The position numbers and the translations under genes were made by a program. Shown piece after piece: positions 12,884 through 21,564 of a stretch of DNA of 64,000 bases. The stretch's first letter is position 1. Every line of letters begins with the position of its first letter. The notes beneath the pieces are model-generated. The model did no database searches and was not told where the DNA came from. It saw nothing but the letters and a program-made list of their open reading frames with translations. The stretch comes from Streptomyces asiaticus (GTDB taxonomy: Bacteria; Actinomycetota; Actinomycetes; Streptomycetales; Streptomycetaceae). The stretch covers positions 1,364,001 to 1,428,000 of the forward strand of contig NZ_JAGSHX010000006.1 in assembly GCF_018138715.1 (NCBI RefSeq). Direction: 5' to 3'.

Positions 12884-14332
12884 CTACGCCAGTACCTCCT
12901 CGCACGCGGTGCGCAACCGCCGCACCCCCTCGGCCAGTTCCCCGGTACCCGCCACCGACGCGAAGCTCAGACGGACATGTGGCGCGGGCGGTTCGGCGCA
13001 GAAGTACGGGCGGCCGGGGGCGACGGCGACCCCGGCGCGCAGCGCGGCGGAGGCCAGGGCGGCCTCGTCGGTGCCCTGGGGCAGCCGCAGCCACAGGTGG
13101 TAGCCGCCGGGCGGGACATGGCGCAGCTCCAACGCGGGCAGCTCCCGCCGTACGGCGGTGACGAGCGCCTCGCGGCGGGTGTGCAACTCGGCGGCCACGG
13201 TGCGCAGATGGCGGGGCCAGGAGGGCGCGCCGACGAGTTCCAGGGCGGTCTCCTGGAGCGGGCGGGACACGAAGAAGCTGTCGACGACCTGGATCGCGCG
13301 CAGCCTCTCCAGCACGGGGCCACGGGCGGCGAGTGCGGCCACTCGCAGGCTGGGCGAGGTGGCCTTGGTGAGCGAGCAGACGTGGACCACCACCCCGTCG
13401 GGGTCGTCGGCGGCGAGGGTGGCGGACAGCGGGCCCGCGTCCTCGTGGACGAGCCGGCGCGCGAAGTCGTCCTCCACCACGAACGCGCCCGCCTCACGGG
13501 CGATCGCGAGCACCTCGCGGCGCCGCTCGGCGGAGAGCGTCGCACCGGTGGGGTTCTGGAACAGCGGCTGGCAGACGAAGACCCTCGCGCCGGTCGCCCG
13601 CAGCGCCTCGGCGAGCAGATCGGGACGCACCCCGTCGGCGTCCACCGGGACCGGGACGGGGCGCTGCCCGGAGGCACGGGCGGCGGCGAGTATCCCGGGG
13701 TAGGTCGGGGATTCGACGAGGACGGGCGCGCCGGGTGGGGCGAGGGCGCGCAGCGCGCTGGTGAGCGCGGACTGGCCGCCCGCGGTGACCAGGATGTCGG
13801 CGGCACCGAGGGCCCCGGCCGGGCCGCCGATCTCCCGGGCGAACCAGGCGCGCAGTTCGGGGAGCCCCTCCACGGGCGGGCGGCCCCACGCCCCCGGCCG
13901 CCGCCCGGCGCGGGCCAGGGCGGCGGCCAGCGCCCGCTCGGGCTGGAGCGAGGAGTGCAGATAGCCGTTGTTGAACTCCAGGATCCCGGGCGGCGGGGCG
14001 GCGAGCGTGGCCAGGACGCCGGTGGCGTCCACCGAGCGCGGCACCGACTCACCGGCCGTCTCCACGCTCAGCGCGACCTCCTGCCAGGAGGTGTCCCCGG
14101 GCCGGGGCGCCCCGGCCCGGGGGCGCTCGGCGCGGAAGGCACCGGCGCCCGGGCGGGTGACCACCAGCCCTTCGGCGGCCAGCGCGGCGAGGGCGCGGGA
14201 GACGGTCACCGGGCTCACCCGGTGGCGCTCGACCAGGGCCCGGCTGGATGGCAGCTTCTCTCCAGGTGAGTAGCGGTCCAGATCCTTCCGCAGCGATTCC
14301 GCCAGCTCAACCACACTGCTACGCTGTTGCAT
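12884..14332 (-). CDS. MocR-type regulator (GntR HTH fused to aminotransferase-like domain)
   Basis: A protein of 482 residues beginning MQQRSSVVELAESLRKDL. An N-terminal GntR winged helix (PSSRALVERHRVSPVTVSRALAALAAEGLVVTRPGAGAF, about residues 25-70) is followed by a fold-type I aminotransferase domain with TAGGQSALTSALRALAPPGAPVLVESPTYPG, FQNPTGATLS and the PLP-lysine context VCSLTKATSPSLRV. MocR proteins sense PLP or amino acids and usually control the neighbouring gene. The start codon overlaps that of the divergent EamA transporter by two bases, so the two are almost certainly co-regulated and probably leaderless. Confidence 0.93.
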   Translation of the reverse strand: MQQRSSVVELAESLRKDLDRYSPGEKLPSSRALVERHRVSPVTVSRALAALAAEGLVVTRPGAGAFRAERPRAGAPRPGDTSWQEVALSVETAGESVPRSVDATGVLATLAAPPPGILEFNNGYLHSSLQPERALAAALARAGRRPGAWGRPPVEGLPELRAWFAREIGGPAGALGAADILVTAGGQSALTSALRALAPPGAPVLVESPTYPGILAAARASGQRPVPVPVDADGVRPDLLAEALRATGARVFVCQPLFQNPTGATLSAERRREVLAIAREAGAFVVEDDFARRLVHEDAGPLSATLAADDPDGVVVHVCSLTKATSPSLRVAALAARGPVLERLRAIQVVDSFFVSRPLQETALELVGAPSWPRHLRTVAAELHTRREALVTAVRRELPALELRHVPPGGYHLWLRLPQGTDEAALASAALRAGVAVAPGRPYFCAEPPAPHVRLSFASVAGTGELAEGVRRLRTACEEVLA

Positions 14333-15482
14333 GACAGCCCAGGATAGCGCTACTGACAGCAGTGCGATAGCGGTGAGCGGTGATCCCACCGCGGGTGACG
14401 GCCCCGCCCGGGGTGATGACCCCGCCCCGCACGGCGGCCCCACCCCGGGCCGGGGCGATACTCACGCGACCCCGGCGCTCCCGACACCGTTCGCGCTCCG
14501 CACCGGCACCCTGCTCGCCGCGCTCGGCGTGGCCGCCTTCTCCCTCACCTTCCCCGCCACCGCCTGGGCGCTCACCGGCCTCGGCCCCTGGTCGGTGACC
14601 ACGTGCCGGGTGGTGCTCGCGGCGCTCATCGCGGGCGGGGCGCTGGCCGCCCTGCGGGTCCCGGTGCCGGACCGCCGCCACTGGCCGGGGCTGCTGGTCG
14701 TCGCGGCCGGGGTCGTCGTGGGCTTCCCGCTGCTGACCACGCTCGCCCTGGAGACCTCCACCACCGCGCACGCGGCCGTGGTGGTCGGCCTGCTGCCGCT
14801 CACCACCGCCGCCTTCTCGGCCGTACGCACCGGGGTGCGGCCCTCGCGGGTGTTCTGGGCGGCGGCGCTGGCCGGGGCGGCGGTCGTGATCGCCTTCGCG
14901 GTGCAGCAGAGCGGCGGCGCGCCCACCACCGGCGATCTGTATCTGTTCGGCGCGCTGCTGCTGTGCGCCGCGGGCTACACCGAGGGCGGCCGGCTGGCCG
15001 GCCATATGCCGGGCTGGCAGGTGATCGGCTGGGCGCTGGTGGGCTGTCTGCCGCTGTCGGTGCCGGGCGCGGTGCTCGCACTGTCGGCCGAGGACGTCCA
15101 CCTCGGCGGCCGCGCGGTGGCCGGACTGCTGTGGCTGGCGGTGGGTTCGCAGTTCGTGGGCATGGTGGTCTGGTACCGGGGGATGGCCGCCATCGGAGTG
15201 ACCAGGGCCAGCCAGCTCCAACTGGCCCAGCCGCTGCTCACCCTGGTGTGGTCGGTGCTGCTGCTCGGCGAGACGCTGACCCCCGCCGCCCCGATCGCCG
15301 CCGTCGCGGTGCTGGTGTGCATCGGGGTGACACAGCGGGCCCGGGTCCCGGCGGGCGTGGTGCGGGCCTCCAGCCCCGGCCGGACGCGCACGGCCGAAAC
15401 CGTCGGAGAGGCCGGACGGATCCCGGAAACGGCGGACCCGAATCACCCCCCGGCAGGAGCAAACCAGGACAACCGGCCATAG
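14331..15482 (+). CDS. EamA/DMT family transporter
   Basis: A 383-residue membrane protein with about ten hydrophobic segments from residue 54 on, organised as two EamA repeats (for example FALRTGTLLAALGVAAFSLTFPATAWAL and TTGDLYLFGALLLCAAGYTEGGRLAG). This family exports amino acids and other small metabolites. The first 50 residues (Asp/Gly/Pro-rich) and the last 45 are hydrophilic extensions. Paired head to head with the MocR gene, the probable regulator. ATG 14331 overlaps the MocR ATG; a later start would remove the low-complexity N-terminus. Confidence 0.9.
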   Translation: MTAQDSATDSSAIAVSGDPTAGDGPARGDDPAPHGGPTPGRGDTHATPALPTPFALRTGTLLAALGVAAFSLTFPATAWALTGLGPWSVTTCRVVLAALIAGGALAALRVPVPDRRHWPGLLVVAAGVVVGFPLLTTLALETSTTAHAAVVVGLLPLTTAAFSAVRTGVRPSRVFWAAALAGAAVVIAFAVQQSGGAPTTGDLYLFGALLLCAAGYTEGGRLAGHMPGWQVIGWALVGCLPLSVPGAVLALSAEDVHLGGRAVAGLLWLAVGSQFVGMVVWYRGMAAIGVTRASQLQLAQPLLTLVWSVLLLGETLTPAAPIAAVAVLVCIGVTQRARVPAGVVRASSPGRTRTAETVGEAGRIPETADPNHPPAGANQDNRP

Positions 15483-15549
15483 ACTGGCCTCAGGGATCGC
15501 ATGCCCTCAGCAGACCGCATTGCCCTCCAGCGGACGGGAGGTCACGCAC

Positions 15550-15756
15550 ATGGAGGCGACCGTAGGCGACAAGCTGCTGGTGCACGGCAGGGTTGTCGGA
15601 ATTCACGACCGTGTAGCGGAGATCATCGAAGTGCTCGGGGATAACGGGGAACCGCCCTACCGCGTGCGGTACGAGGACGACGGACACGAGTGCCTGTTCT
15701 CCCCCGGGCCCGACTCGGTCGTCCGCCACCTGGCCGCCGGACCCGGGCAGCGTTAG
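15550..15756 (+). CDS. DUF1918 domain protein
   Basis: A 68-residue protein, MEATVGDKLLVHGRVVGIHDRVAEIIEVLGDNGEPPYRVRYEDDGHE, matching the short actinobacterial DUF1918 family, an SH3-like barrel of unknown role. Followed at 15785 by a strong hairpin shared with the convergent glycosidase gene. Function cannot be stated. Confidence 0.9.
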   Translation: MEATVGDKLLVHGRVVGIHDRVAEIIEVLGDNGEPPYRVRYEDDGHECLFSPGPDSVVRHLAAGPGQR

Positions 15757-15784
15757 GGAGTGTCCGACGGACCTGGGCGCCTGC

Positions 15785-15824
15785 GGCGGGCTGCTCTCCT
15801 CCCAGGGAAGGGGAGCAGCCCGCC
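15785..15824. terminator. Bidirectional terminator hairpin
   Basis: Arms GGCGGGCTGCTC (15785-15796) and its complement (15813-15824) form a perfect 12-bp stem between the convergent DUF1918 and glycosidase genes. Confidence 0.8.
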
Positions 15825-15862
15825 GGACACCCCGTAGCCGTCCCCGCGGGGCAGGCCCCGGG

Positions 15863-17095
15863 TCAGCGGGGCGGACGGACGCGATACGGATAGTGGTCGG
15901 CGACCACACGCGCCATGGCGCCGTTGCGGTCGGCGGCCACTTCCTTCGCCGAGAAGTAGACATTGCCGCGCACCTGGGGAAAGCCTCGGTCGAAGGTGAG
16001 GTGCCGGGACAGCTCCGCCGGGTCCTGCCAGGGCGCGGGCTGCGCCGGATCGCCCGCCTTGTAGAGCGCCTCGCCGATGTAGAGGTTCACCCCGGTGTCC
16101 CGGACCGCCTCCGACCACCAGGGGACGAGCACCGCGTAGTCGGCGGCGGCGAAGCCGATGTTCCAGTAGACCTGTGGGACGACGTAATCCAGCCATCCCC
16201 GCCGCACCCAGCCACGGGTGTCCGCGTAGAGGTCGTCGTAGGTCTGCACCCCCGCCGTGGTGGCGGAGCCGAGCGGGTCGGTGGCCTGGTTGCGCCAGAC
16301 GCCGAAGGGGCTGATGCCGAACCGCACCCGCCGCTTCAGCCGTTTGACGCGCACGGCCGTCTCGTACACCAGACGGTCGATGTTGTTCCGCCGCCAGGCC
16401 GCGCGGTCCGGGAAGCCCGCGCCGTGGCGCTCGTACGCCGCGTCGTCGTCGAAGACCTGCCCGGCCACCGGATACGGGTAGAAGTAGTCGTCCCAGTGGA
16501 CGGCGTCGATGTCATAGCGCGCGACCGCGTCCAGCATGGCGTCCTGGACGAAGCGGCGGACCTCGGGCAGCCCGGGGTTGTAGTAGAGCTTCCCGCCGTA
16601 CGGCACCACCCACTCGGGGTGCACCCGGGCCGGATGGGTGGGGATCAGCCGCGCGGGGTCGGTGTGGTTGGCGATCCGGTACGGGTTGAACCAGGCGTGC
16701 AGCTCAAGACCGCGCCGGTGTGCCTCGCGCACGGCGGTGCCCAGCGGATCCCAGCCCGGGTCCCTGCCCTGGACGCCGGTGAGGCACTCCGCCCACGGCT
16801 CGTACGGTGAGGGCCACAGCGCGTCCGCCGTCGGCCGCGCCTGGAAGACCACCGCGTTGAGCCGGCGGCTCACGGCGGTGTCGAGGAAGCCCAGCAGCTC
16901 GGCCCGCTGCTGCTCCGCGGGGAGACCGGGCCTGGACGGCCAGTCGCGGTTGGCGACGGTGGCCAGCCACATCCCGCGGAACTCGGGCCGGTGCCCACCG
17001 CCCCGCCCCTCCGCCAGCGCGTCACCCGCCGTGACGGTGGCGGCCAGGGCTCCGGCGGCCGCCACCGTGAGACTTCTGCGCGTGATCCGACCCAT
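15863..17095 (-). CDS. Secreted family-10-like glycosyl hydrolase (GHL10/DUF187)
   Basis: A 410-residue protein with a Tat signal peptide (GRITRRSLTVAAAGALAATVTAGDALA). The mature part starts RPEFRGMWLATVANRDWPSRPG and continues NAVVFQARPTADALWPS, GLELHAWFNPYRIA and AVHWDDYFYPYP, the TIM-barrel pattern of the GHL10 (YngK-type, formerly DUF187) glycosidases. WDDYFYP and HAWFNPYR contain the likely catalytic acids. Substrates in the family are not well defined; cell-wall glycan has been proposed. Start ATG 17095 lies 183 bp from the CebR box in the divergent region. Confidence 0.88.
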   Translation of the reverse strand: MGRITRRSLTVAAAGALAATVTAGDALAEGRGGGHRPEFRGMWLATVANRDWPSRPGLPAEQQRAELLGFLDTAVSRRLNAVVFQARPTADALWPSPYEPWAECLTGVQGRDPGWDPLGTAVREAHRRGLELHAWFNPYRIANHTDPARLIPTHPARVHPEWVVPYGGKLYYNPGLPEVRRFVQDAMLDAVARYDIDAVHWDDYFYPYPVAGQVFDDDAAYERHGAGFPDRAAWRRNNIDRLVYETAVRVKRLKRRVRFGISPFGVWRNQATDPLGSATTAGVQTYDDLYADTRGWVRRGWLDYVVPQVYWNIGFAAADYAVLVPWWSEAVRDTGVNLYIGEALYKAGDPAQPAPWQDPAELSRHLTFDRGFPQVRGNVYFSAKEVAADRNGAMARVVADHYPYRVRPPR

Positions 17096-17277
17096 GAAAC
17101 TCCACTCCTCGCCCCAGGGACCTGCACGGCAACTCCCGCTGATGATGGGGCCCTTGCGGGGCGCCCGGCAATGCTTACCGCGAATCCCGGACGGTCCGGC
17201 CCAACGCCCCTCGAGGACCCCTTGACTTCACCCTTCTCGCCCGGCCATCCGGCCGCTAGCATCGGATGACGCACGCA

Positions 17278-17291
17278 TGGGAGCGCTCCCA
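17278..17291. promoter_or_regulatory. Perfect CebR operator
   Basis: TGGGAGCGCTCCCA, a perfect 14-base palindrome identical to the known binding site of CebR, the cellobiose/cellotriose-sensing LacI-type repressor of Streptomyces. It lies 61 bp upstream of the GH74 start and also upstream of the divergent glycosidase. Confidence 0.88.
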
Positions 17292-17351
17292 AATACCCTC
17301 GCCCGTATGGCCCGCACGCCTCACACCCCCACGTCCGGAGAGGAAGTTCCC

Positions 17352-19670
17352 GTGCGCAGCAACGGCAGAAGACCGGTCGGCGCGCTCATGGCCGCGCTGG
17401 CGCTCGTCGGCGGATTACTCGCCGCGGCGGCCTCCCCCGCCGCGGCCCGCCCCGAAGCCGCCCCCACCCGGAGCGCCGCCCAGGCCGACGCCTACACCTG
17501 GAAGAACGTCCGCGTGGACGGCGGCGGCTTCGTCCCCGGCATCGTCTTCAACCGCAAGGAGAAGAACCTCGCCTACGCCCGCACCGACATCGGCGGGGCG
17601 TACCGCTGGGACCAGTCCGGCAAGCGGTGGGTGCCGCTGCTGGACTCGCTGGACTGGGACCACTGGGGCTGGACCGGGGTGGTGAGCCTGGCCAGCGACT
17701 CGGTGGATCCCAACAAGGTCTATGTGGCTGCCGGTACGTACACCAACAGCTGGGACCCGGGCAATGGCGCGATCCTGCGCTCGTCCAACCGGGGCGCCAG
17801 CTGGCAGTCCACCACCCTCCCCTTCAAGCTGGGCGGCAACATGCCCGGCCGGGGCATGGGTGAGCGGCTGGCGGTGGACCCCAACCGGAACAGCGTGCTC
17901 TACCTCGGCGCGCCGAGCGGCAACGGGCTGTGGCGCTCCACCGACTCCGGTGTCACCTGGTCCAAGGTGACGTCCTTCCCCAACCCCGGCACATACGTCC
18001 AGGACGCGAGCGACTCCAGCGGCTATCTGAGCGACAACCAGGGCGTGGTGTGGGTGACCTTCGACGAGCGCACCGGCTCCTCCGGCAGCGCCACGAAGAC
18101 CATCTACGTGGGCGTGGCCGACAAGGACAACACCGTCTACCGCTCGACGGACGCGGGCGCCACCTGGTCGCGGGTGGCCGGGCAGCCCACCGGCTATCTC
18201 TCCCACAAGGGGGTCCTGGACGCCAAGAACGGCTATCTGTACCTGACCACCAGCGACAAGGGCGGCCCGTACGACGGGGAGAAGGGCCAGGTGTGGCGGT
18301 ACACCACGGCCACCGGGGAGTGGAAGAACATCAGCCCCATGGCGGACGCCGACACCTACTTCGGCTACAGCGGGCTCACGGTCGACCGCCAGAAGCCGGG
18401 CACGCTGATGGTGACCGGCTACAGCTCCTGGTGGCCGGACACCCAGATCTTCCGCTCCACCGACTCCGGGGCCACCTGGACCCGGGCCTGGGACTTCACC
18501 AGCTATCCGAACCGGTCCTTCCGCTACACCCAGGACGTCAGTGCCGTCCCCTGGCTGACCTTCGGCACCAACCCCTCCCCGCCCGAAGTCACCCCGAAGC
18601 TGGGCTGGATGACCGAGGCGCTGGAGATCGACCCGTTCGACTCCAACCGGATGATGTACGGCACGGGGGCGACGGTCTACGGCACGGAGAACCTCGGAAA
18701 CTGGGACACGGGCGGCAAAATCGCCATCACGCCCATGGTCAAGGGCCTGGAGGAGACGGCGGTCAACGATCTGGCCAGCCCGCCCACCGGCGCCCCGCTG
18801 CTCAGCGCGCTCGGTGACATCGGGGGCTTCCGCCACACCGATCCCGACGCGGTGCCCGCGAGGATGTACACCTCGCCGACGTTCACCACGACCACCAGCC
18901 TGGACTACGCCGAGACCAGTCCGAACACCGTGGTCCGGGTGGGCAACAACGACTCCGCGCCGCGGATCGCCTTCTCGACCGACAACGGCGCCAACTGGTT
19001 CCAGGGCAGCGAGCCGTCCGGGGTCACCGGCGGCGGCACGGTGGCCGCGGCGGCCGACGGCAGCGGCTTCGTCTGGGCCCCGGAGGGCACCTCGGCCGTC
19101 TACCACACCACCGGGTTCGGCAACGCGTGGTCCGCGTCGAGCGGCATCCCGGCCGGGGCGGTGGTGGAGTCCGACCGTAAGAACCCCAAGAAGTTCTACG
19201 GCTTCAAGGCGGGCACCTTCTACGTCTCCACCGACGGCGGGGCCACCTTCACCGCCCGGGCCTCCGCCGGGCTGCCGGCCGACGGCCCGGTGCGGTTCAA
19301 GGCGCTGCCGGGCGCCGAGGGCGACATCTGGCTCGCGGGCGGCACCACCGGCGGGGCGTACGGGCTGTGGCACTCCACGGACTCCGGCGCGACCTTCACC
19401 AAGCTGAGCGGCGTCCAGCAGGCGGACACCATCGGCTTCGGCAAGGCGGCGCCGGGCGCTTCGTACCAGGCGCTCTACACCAGCGCGAGAATCGGCGGGG
19501 TACGCGGCATCTTCCGCTCCACGGACGCCGGGGCGAGCTGGACCCGGATCAACGACGACGCCCATCAGTGGGGCTGGACGGGCGCCTCGATCACCGGCGA
19601 CCCACGGGTCTACGGACGGGTCTACGTGGCCACCAACGGGCGCGGCATCCTGCGCGGCGACATCTCCTGA
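17352..19670 (+). CDS. Secreted GH74 xyloglucanase-type glycoside hydrolase
   Basis: A 772-residue exported protein starting at GTG 17352, with ribosome site GGAGAGGAAG. A Sec signal peptide (GALMAALALVGGLLAAAASPAAA) ends near residue 35. The mature protein begins YTWKNVRVDGGGFVPGIVFN and has at least six Asp-box repeats of the form RSTDSGATW, the twin beta-propeller pattern of GH74. Catalytic aspartates are expected in YARTDIGGAYRWD and in ALGDIGGFRHTD. No cellulose-binding module is fused. GH74 enzymes cut xyloglucan. A CebR box upstream predicts induction by cello-oligosaccharides. The longer reading from 17277 lacks a ribosome site and runs over the operator. Confidence 0.93.
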   Translation: MRSNGRRPVGALMAALALVGGLLAAAASPAAARPEAAPTRSAAQADAYTWKNVRVDGGGFVPGIVFNRKEKNLAYARTDIGGAYRWDQSGKRWVPLLDSLDWDHWGWTGVVSLASDSVDPNKVYVAAGTYTNSWDPGNGAILRSSNRGASWQSTTLPFKLGGNMPGRGMGERLAVDPNRNSVLYLGAPSGNGLWRSTDSGVTWSKVTSFPNPGTYVQDASDSSGYLSDNQGVVWVTFDERTGSSGSATKTIYVGVADKDNTVYRSTDAGATWSRVAGQPTGYLSHKGVLDAKNGYLYLTTSDKGGPYDGEKGQVWRYTTATGEWKNISPMADADTYFGYSGLTVDRQKPGTLMVTGYSSWWPDTQIFRSTDSGATWTRAWDFTSYPNRSFRYTQDVSAVPWLTFGTNPSPPEVTPKLGWMTEALEIDPFDSNRMMYGTGATVYGTENLGNWDTGGKIAITPMVKGLEETAVNDLASPPTGAPLLSALGDIGGFRHTDPDAVPARMYTSPTFTTTTSLDYAETSPNTVVRVGNNDSAPRIAFSTDNGANWFQGSEPSGVTGGGTVAAAADGSGFVWAPEGTSAVYHTTGFGNAWSASSGIPAGAVVESDRKNPKKFYGFKAGTFYVSTDGGATFTARASAGLPADGPVRFKALPGAEGDIWLAGGTTGGAYGLWHSTDSGATFTKLSGVQQADTIGFGKAAPGASYQALYTSARIGGVRGIFRSTDAGASWTRINDDAHQWGWTGASITGDPRVYGRVYVATNGRGILRGDIS

Positions 19671-19674
19671 CGGC

Positions 19675-19716
19675 GGGGGCGGGCCAGGGCCGGATTTCCG
19701 GCCCCGGCCCGCCCCC
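19675..19716 (+). terminator. Terminator hairpin after the GH74 gene
   Basis: 19-bp arms (19675-19693 and 19698-19716) pairing at 18 of 19 positions around an ATTT loop, starting five bases past the stop codon. Confidence 0.85.
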
Positions 19717-19793
19717 TACCGATAACCGGAGGGTAACGTCTGGGGCGACAGGGGGACGACACAACGGACGGTTGGACCAGCGAAAGGCACGAT

Positions 19794-20651
19794 GTGACCG
19801 ACATCGAACGCGTCGGAGTGGTGGGCTGTGGCCAGATGGGTGCGGGCATCGCGGAGGTGTGCGCCCGATCCGGCCTGGAGGTCATGGTCGCGGAGACCAC
19901 GGGCGAGGCCCTGGAGATAGGGCGTACCCGCCTGACCAACTCCCTCGGGAAGGCCGCCGAGCGCGGCAAGATCACCGAGGAGCAGCGCGACGCGACGCTG
20001 GACCGGCTGAGCTTCACCACCGATCTGGGGGAATTCGCCGACCGCGATCTGGTGATCGAGGCGGTCGTCGAGAGCGAGCAGATCAAGACCGAGATCTTCC
20101 AGGTCCTCGACCAGGTGGTGACCCGCCCGGACGCGATCCTCGCCTCCAACACCTCCTCCATCCCGCTGGTCAAGCTGGCCGTCGCCACCTCCCGCCCGGA
20201 CCAGGTGATCGGCATCCACTTCTTCAATCCGGCGCCGGTGCAGGCGCTGGTGGAGCTGATCCCGGCGCTCACCACCGGTGACGAGACCATCAAGCGCTCC
20301 GAGGCACTGGTCGCCGACATCCTGGGCAAGCACGCCATCCGCGCCCAGGACCGCGCGGGGTTCGTGGTCAACGCGCTGCTCATCCCGTATCTGCTGTCCG
20401 CCATCCGGATGTTCGAGTCCGGGATCGCCAGCCGCGAGGACATCGACAACGGCATGGAGCTGGGCTGCGCCCATCCGATGGGCCCGCTGAAGCTGTCCGA
20501 CCTGATCGGCCTGGACACCATCGCGGCGATCGCCGACTCGATGTACGAGGAGTACAAGGAGCCGCTGTACGCCTCTCCCCCGCTGCTGCTGCGGATGGTG
20601 GACGCGGGCCGTATGGGACGCAAGACGGGCTCGGGCTTCTACACCTACTGA
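19794..20651 (+). CDS. 3-hydroxybutyryl-CoA dehydrogenase
   Basis: A 285-residue NAD(P)-dependent 3-hydroxyacyl-CoA dehydrogenase starting at GTG 19794. The Rossmann motif is VGVVGCGQMGAGIAEVCARSG; ILASNTSSIPLVKLA and GIHFFNPAPVQALVELI hold the catalytic serine and histidine/glutamate region; the C-terminal helical domain ends GRMGRKTGSGFYTY. Acts on acetoacetyl-CoA/3-hydroxybutyryl-CoA in butyrate and PHB-type metabolism. It is the last core gene before the accessory island. Confidence 0.95.
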   Translation: MTDIERVGVVGCGQMGAGIAEVCARSGLEVMVAETTGEALEIGRTRLTNSLGKAAERGKITEEQRDATLDRLSFTTDLGEFADRDLVIEAVVESEQIKTEIFQVLDQVVTRPDAILASNTSSIPLVKLAVATSRPDQVIGIHFFNPAPVQALVELIPALTTGDETIKRSEALVADILGKHAIRAQDRAGFVVNALLIPYLLSAIRMFESGIASREDIDNGMELGCAHPMGPLKLSDLIGLDTIAAIADSMYEEYKEPLYASPPLLLRMVDAGRMGRKTGSGFYTY

Positions 20652-20704
20652 TGACCAGCGCTAACGCCCACCCGAAGAGGTAATCCGTGAGCTCTTGCGG
20701 ACAC

Positions 20705-20747
20705 CAGTAGGGCGGCCATCCCGGACCACGGATAGCCGCCCCTACTG
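20705..20747. terminator. Terminator-like hairpin at left edge of island
   Basis: CAGTAGGGCGGC (20705-20716) pairs with the complementary arm at 20735-20747 with one bulged base. The loop itself contains a small ATCC/GGAT pairing. It sits between the dehydrogenase gene and the recombinase relic, so it may be either a terminator or part of an old attachment region. Confidence 0.6.
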
Positions 20748-20752
20748 ATCAT

Positions 20753-21240
20753 TTATCGCGCCAGGGAGTTCTCAGGGAGTTTCGGCGGGAGCTCACGCAT
20801 CGCCCTCGCCGCCCCGACCGTGACCCGCGCAAATCCCTGGTACGGCCGGACGCTGGCTGGGTGCTGGCCGTTGAGATTCCCGACGCACACCACAGCCAGG
20901 CCGACGCGCTCGCAGTGCTGCCTGACCCAGGCGACCCCGGCAGCCAGAGCCCGGTCCGGCTCACCGCTCGGCTCTGTACGGATCTCCCCGAGGAGCGGGA
21001 CCACCGGAGGCATGAGAGCACCCACCACCCTGACCGCGGCCTTGAAGACGGAGCTGAGGTGATTCCAGATGACCTCGTTGGTGGAGTCCGCGAGGCCCCG
21101 TGACTTCAGCTCCTTCTTCCAGTCGCGCAGGTGATCATCACCGATGACGTTCAGTGGCAGCCGGCCGATGGGAGCGTCGACGATGTGGTTGAAATCTTCG
21201 ACTTCATCGGCCCAGCCGTGTTGACCGGTCAAGAGCGCGG
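20753..21240 (-). pseudogene. Tyrosine recombinase (integrase) relic plus unidentified fragment
   Basis: The minus strand reads DAPIGRLPLNVIGDDHLRDWKKELKSRGLADSTNEVIWNHLSSVFKAAV (about 21050-21210), the N-terminal core-binding (SAM-like) domain of phage/ICE-type tyrosine recombinases. The conserved catalytic domain with R-H-R-Y is absent. The frame continues into an unrelated stretch (ALAAGVAWVRQHCERVGLAVVCVGN...) ending at 20753 that I cannot identify. Upstream of the recombinase part the reading frame is antisense to collagen-like repeats. This is a decayed fragment, evidence that the island arrived by site-specific integration. Confidence 0.7.
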
Positions 21241-21251
21241 GGAAAACGCCG

Positions 21252-21530
21252 GTGGCGCCGGACCCCACACGCGCCGTGGATAACCTCCCCGCGCGGGCCG
21301 AGGTACCGGTGCCGCTCCCGGGTGAGAAGGGCGACCCGGGCGCTCCGGGCAAAGCCGGAAGCGACGGGGCGACCGGCAGGCCCGGAGCCACGGGCCAGCC
21401 TGGGAAGGACGGCCAGCCGGGGGCATCCGGCGCCTCGGGCCAGGACGGGGCGCCCGGCCGGGATGGAGCCCCTGGAGCTCCGGGTGAGAAGGGTGAGCCC
21501 ACCGCATCCGCCGTCGGCGGGGACCGCTGC
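21252..21530 (+). pseudogene. Collagen-like Gly-X-Y repeat fragment
   Basis: The plus strand encodes roughly twenty Gly-X-Y triplets (GEKGDPGAPGKAGSDGATGR, then GQPGKDGQPGASGASGQDGA and onward) from about 21321 to 21500. Such repeats are common in phage tail-fibre and surface proteins. After GEKGEP the frame drifts into non-conserved sequence antisense to other readings, so this is likely the remains of a longer gene. No secretion signal is visible before the repeats. Confidence 0.6.
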
Positions 21531-21564
21531 CGTATCCCGAGCAGCCGGGCCCCGTTGGTAGGGC

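Noticed and set aside
12412..13161. Gly/Pro/Arg-rich repetitive proteins read through the tandem array
   Set aside because: All three frames stay open because the DNA is GC-rich; the 25-bp period is not a multiple of three, so no frame gives a true protein repeat.
17415..19565. 716-aa minus-strand reading frame opposite the GH74 gene
   Set aside because: Composition is Gly/Val/Arg-rich without domain signals; the plus strand has a signal peptide and Asp-boxes.
20700..20760. tRNA or attachment-site tRNA next to the integrase relic
   Set aside because: The hairpin here has no cloverleaf, T-loop GTTCGA or anticodon arm; it is treated as a terminator-like structure.
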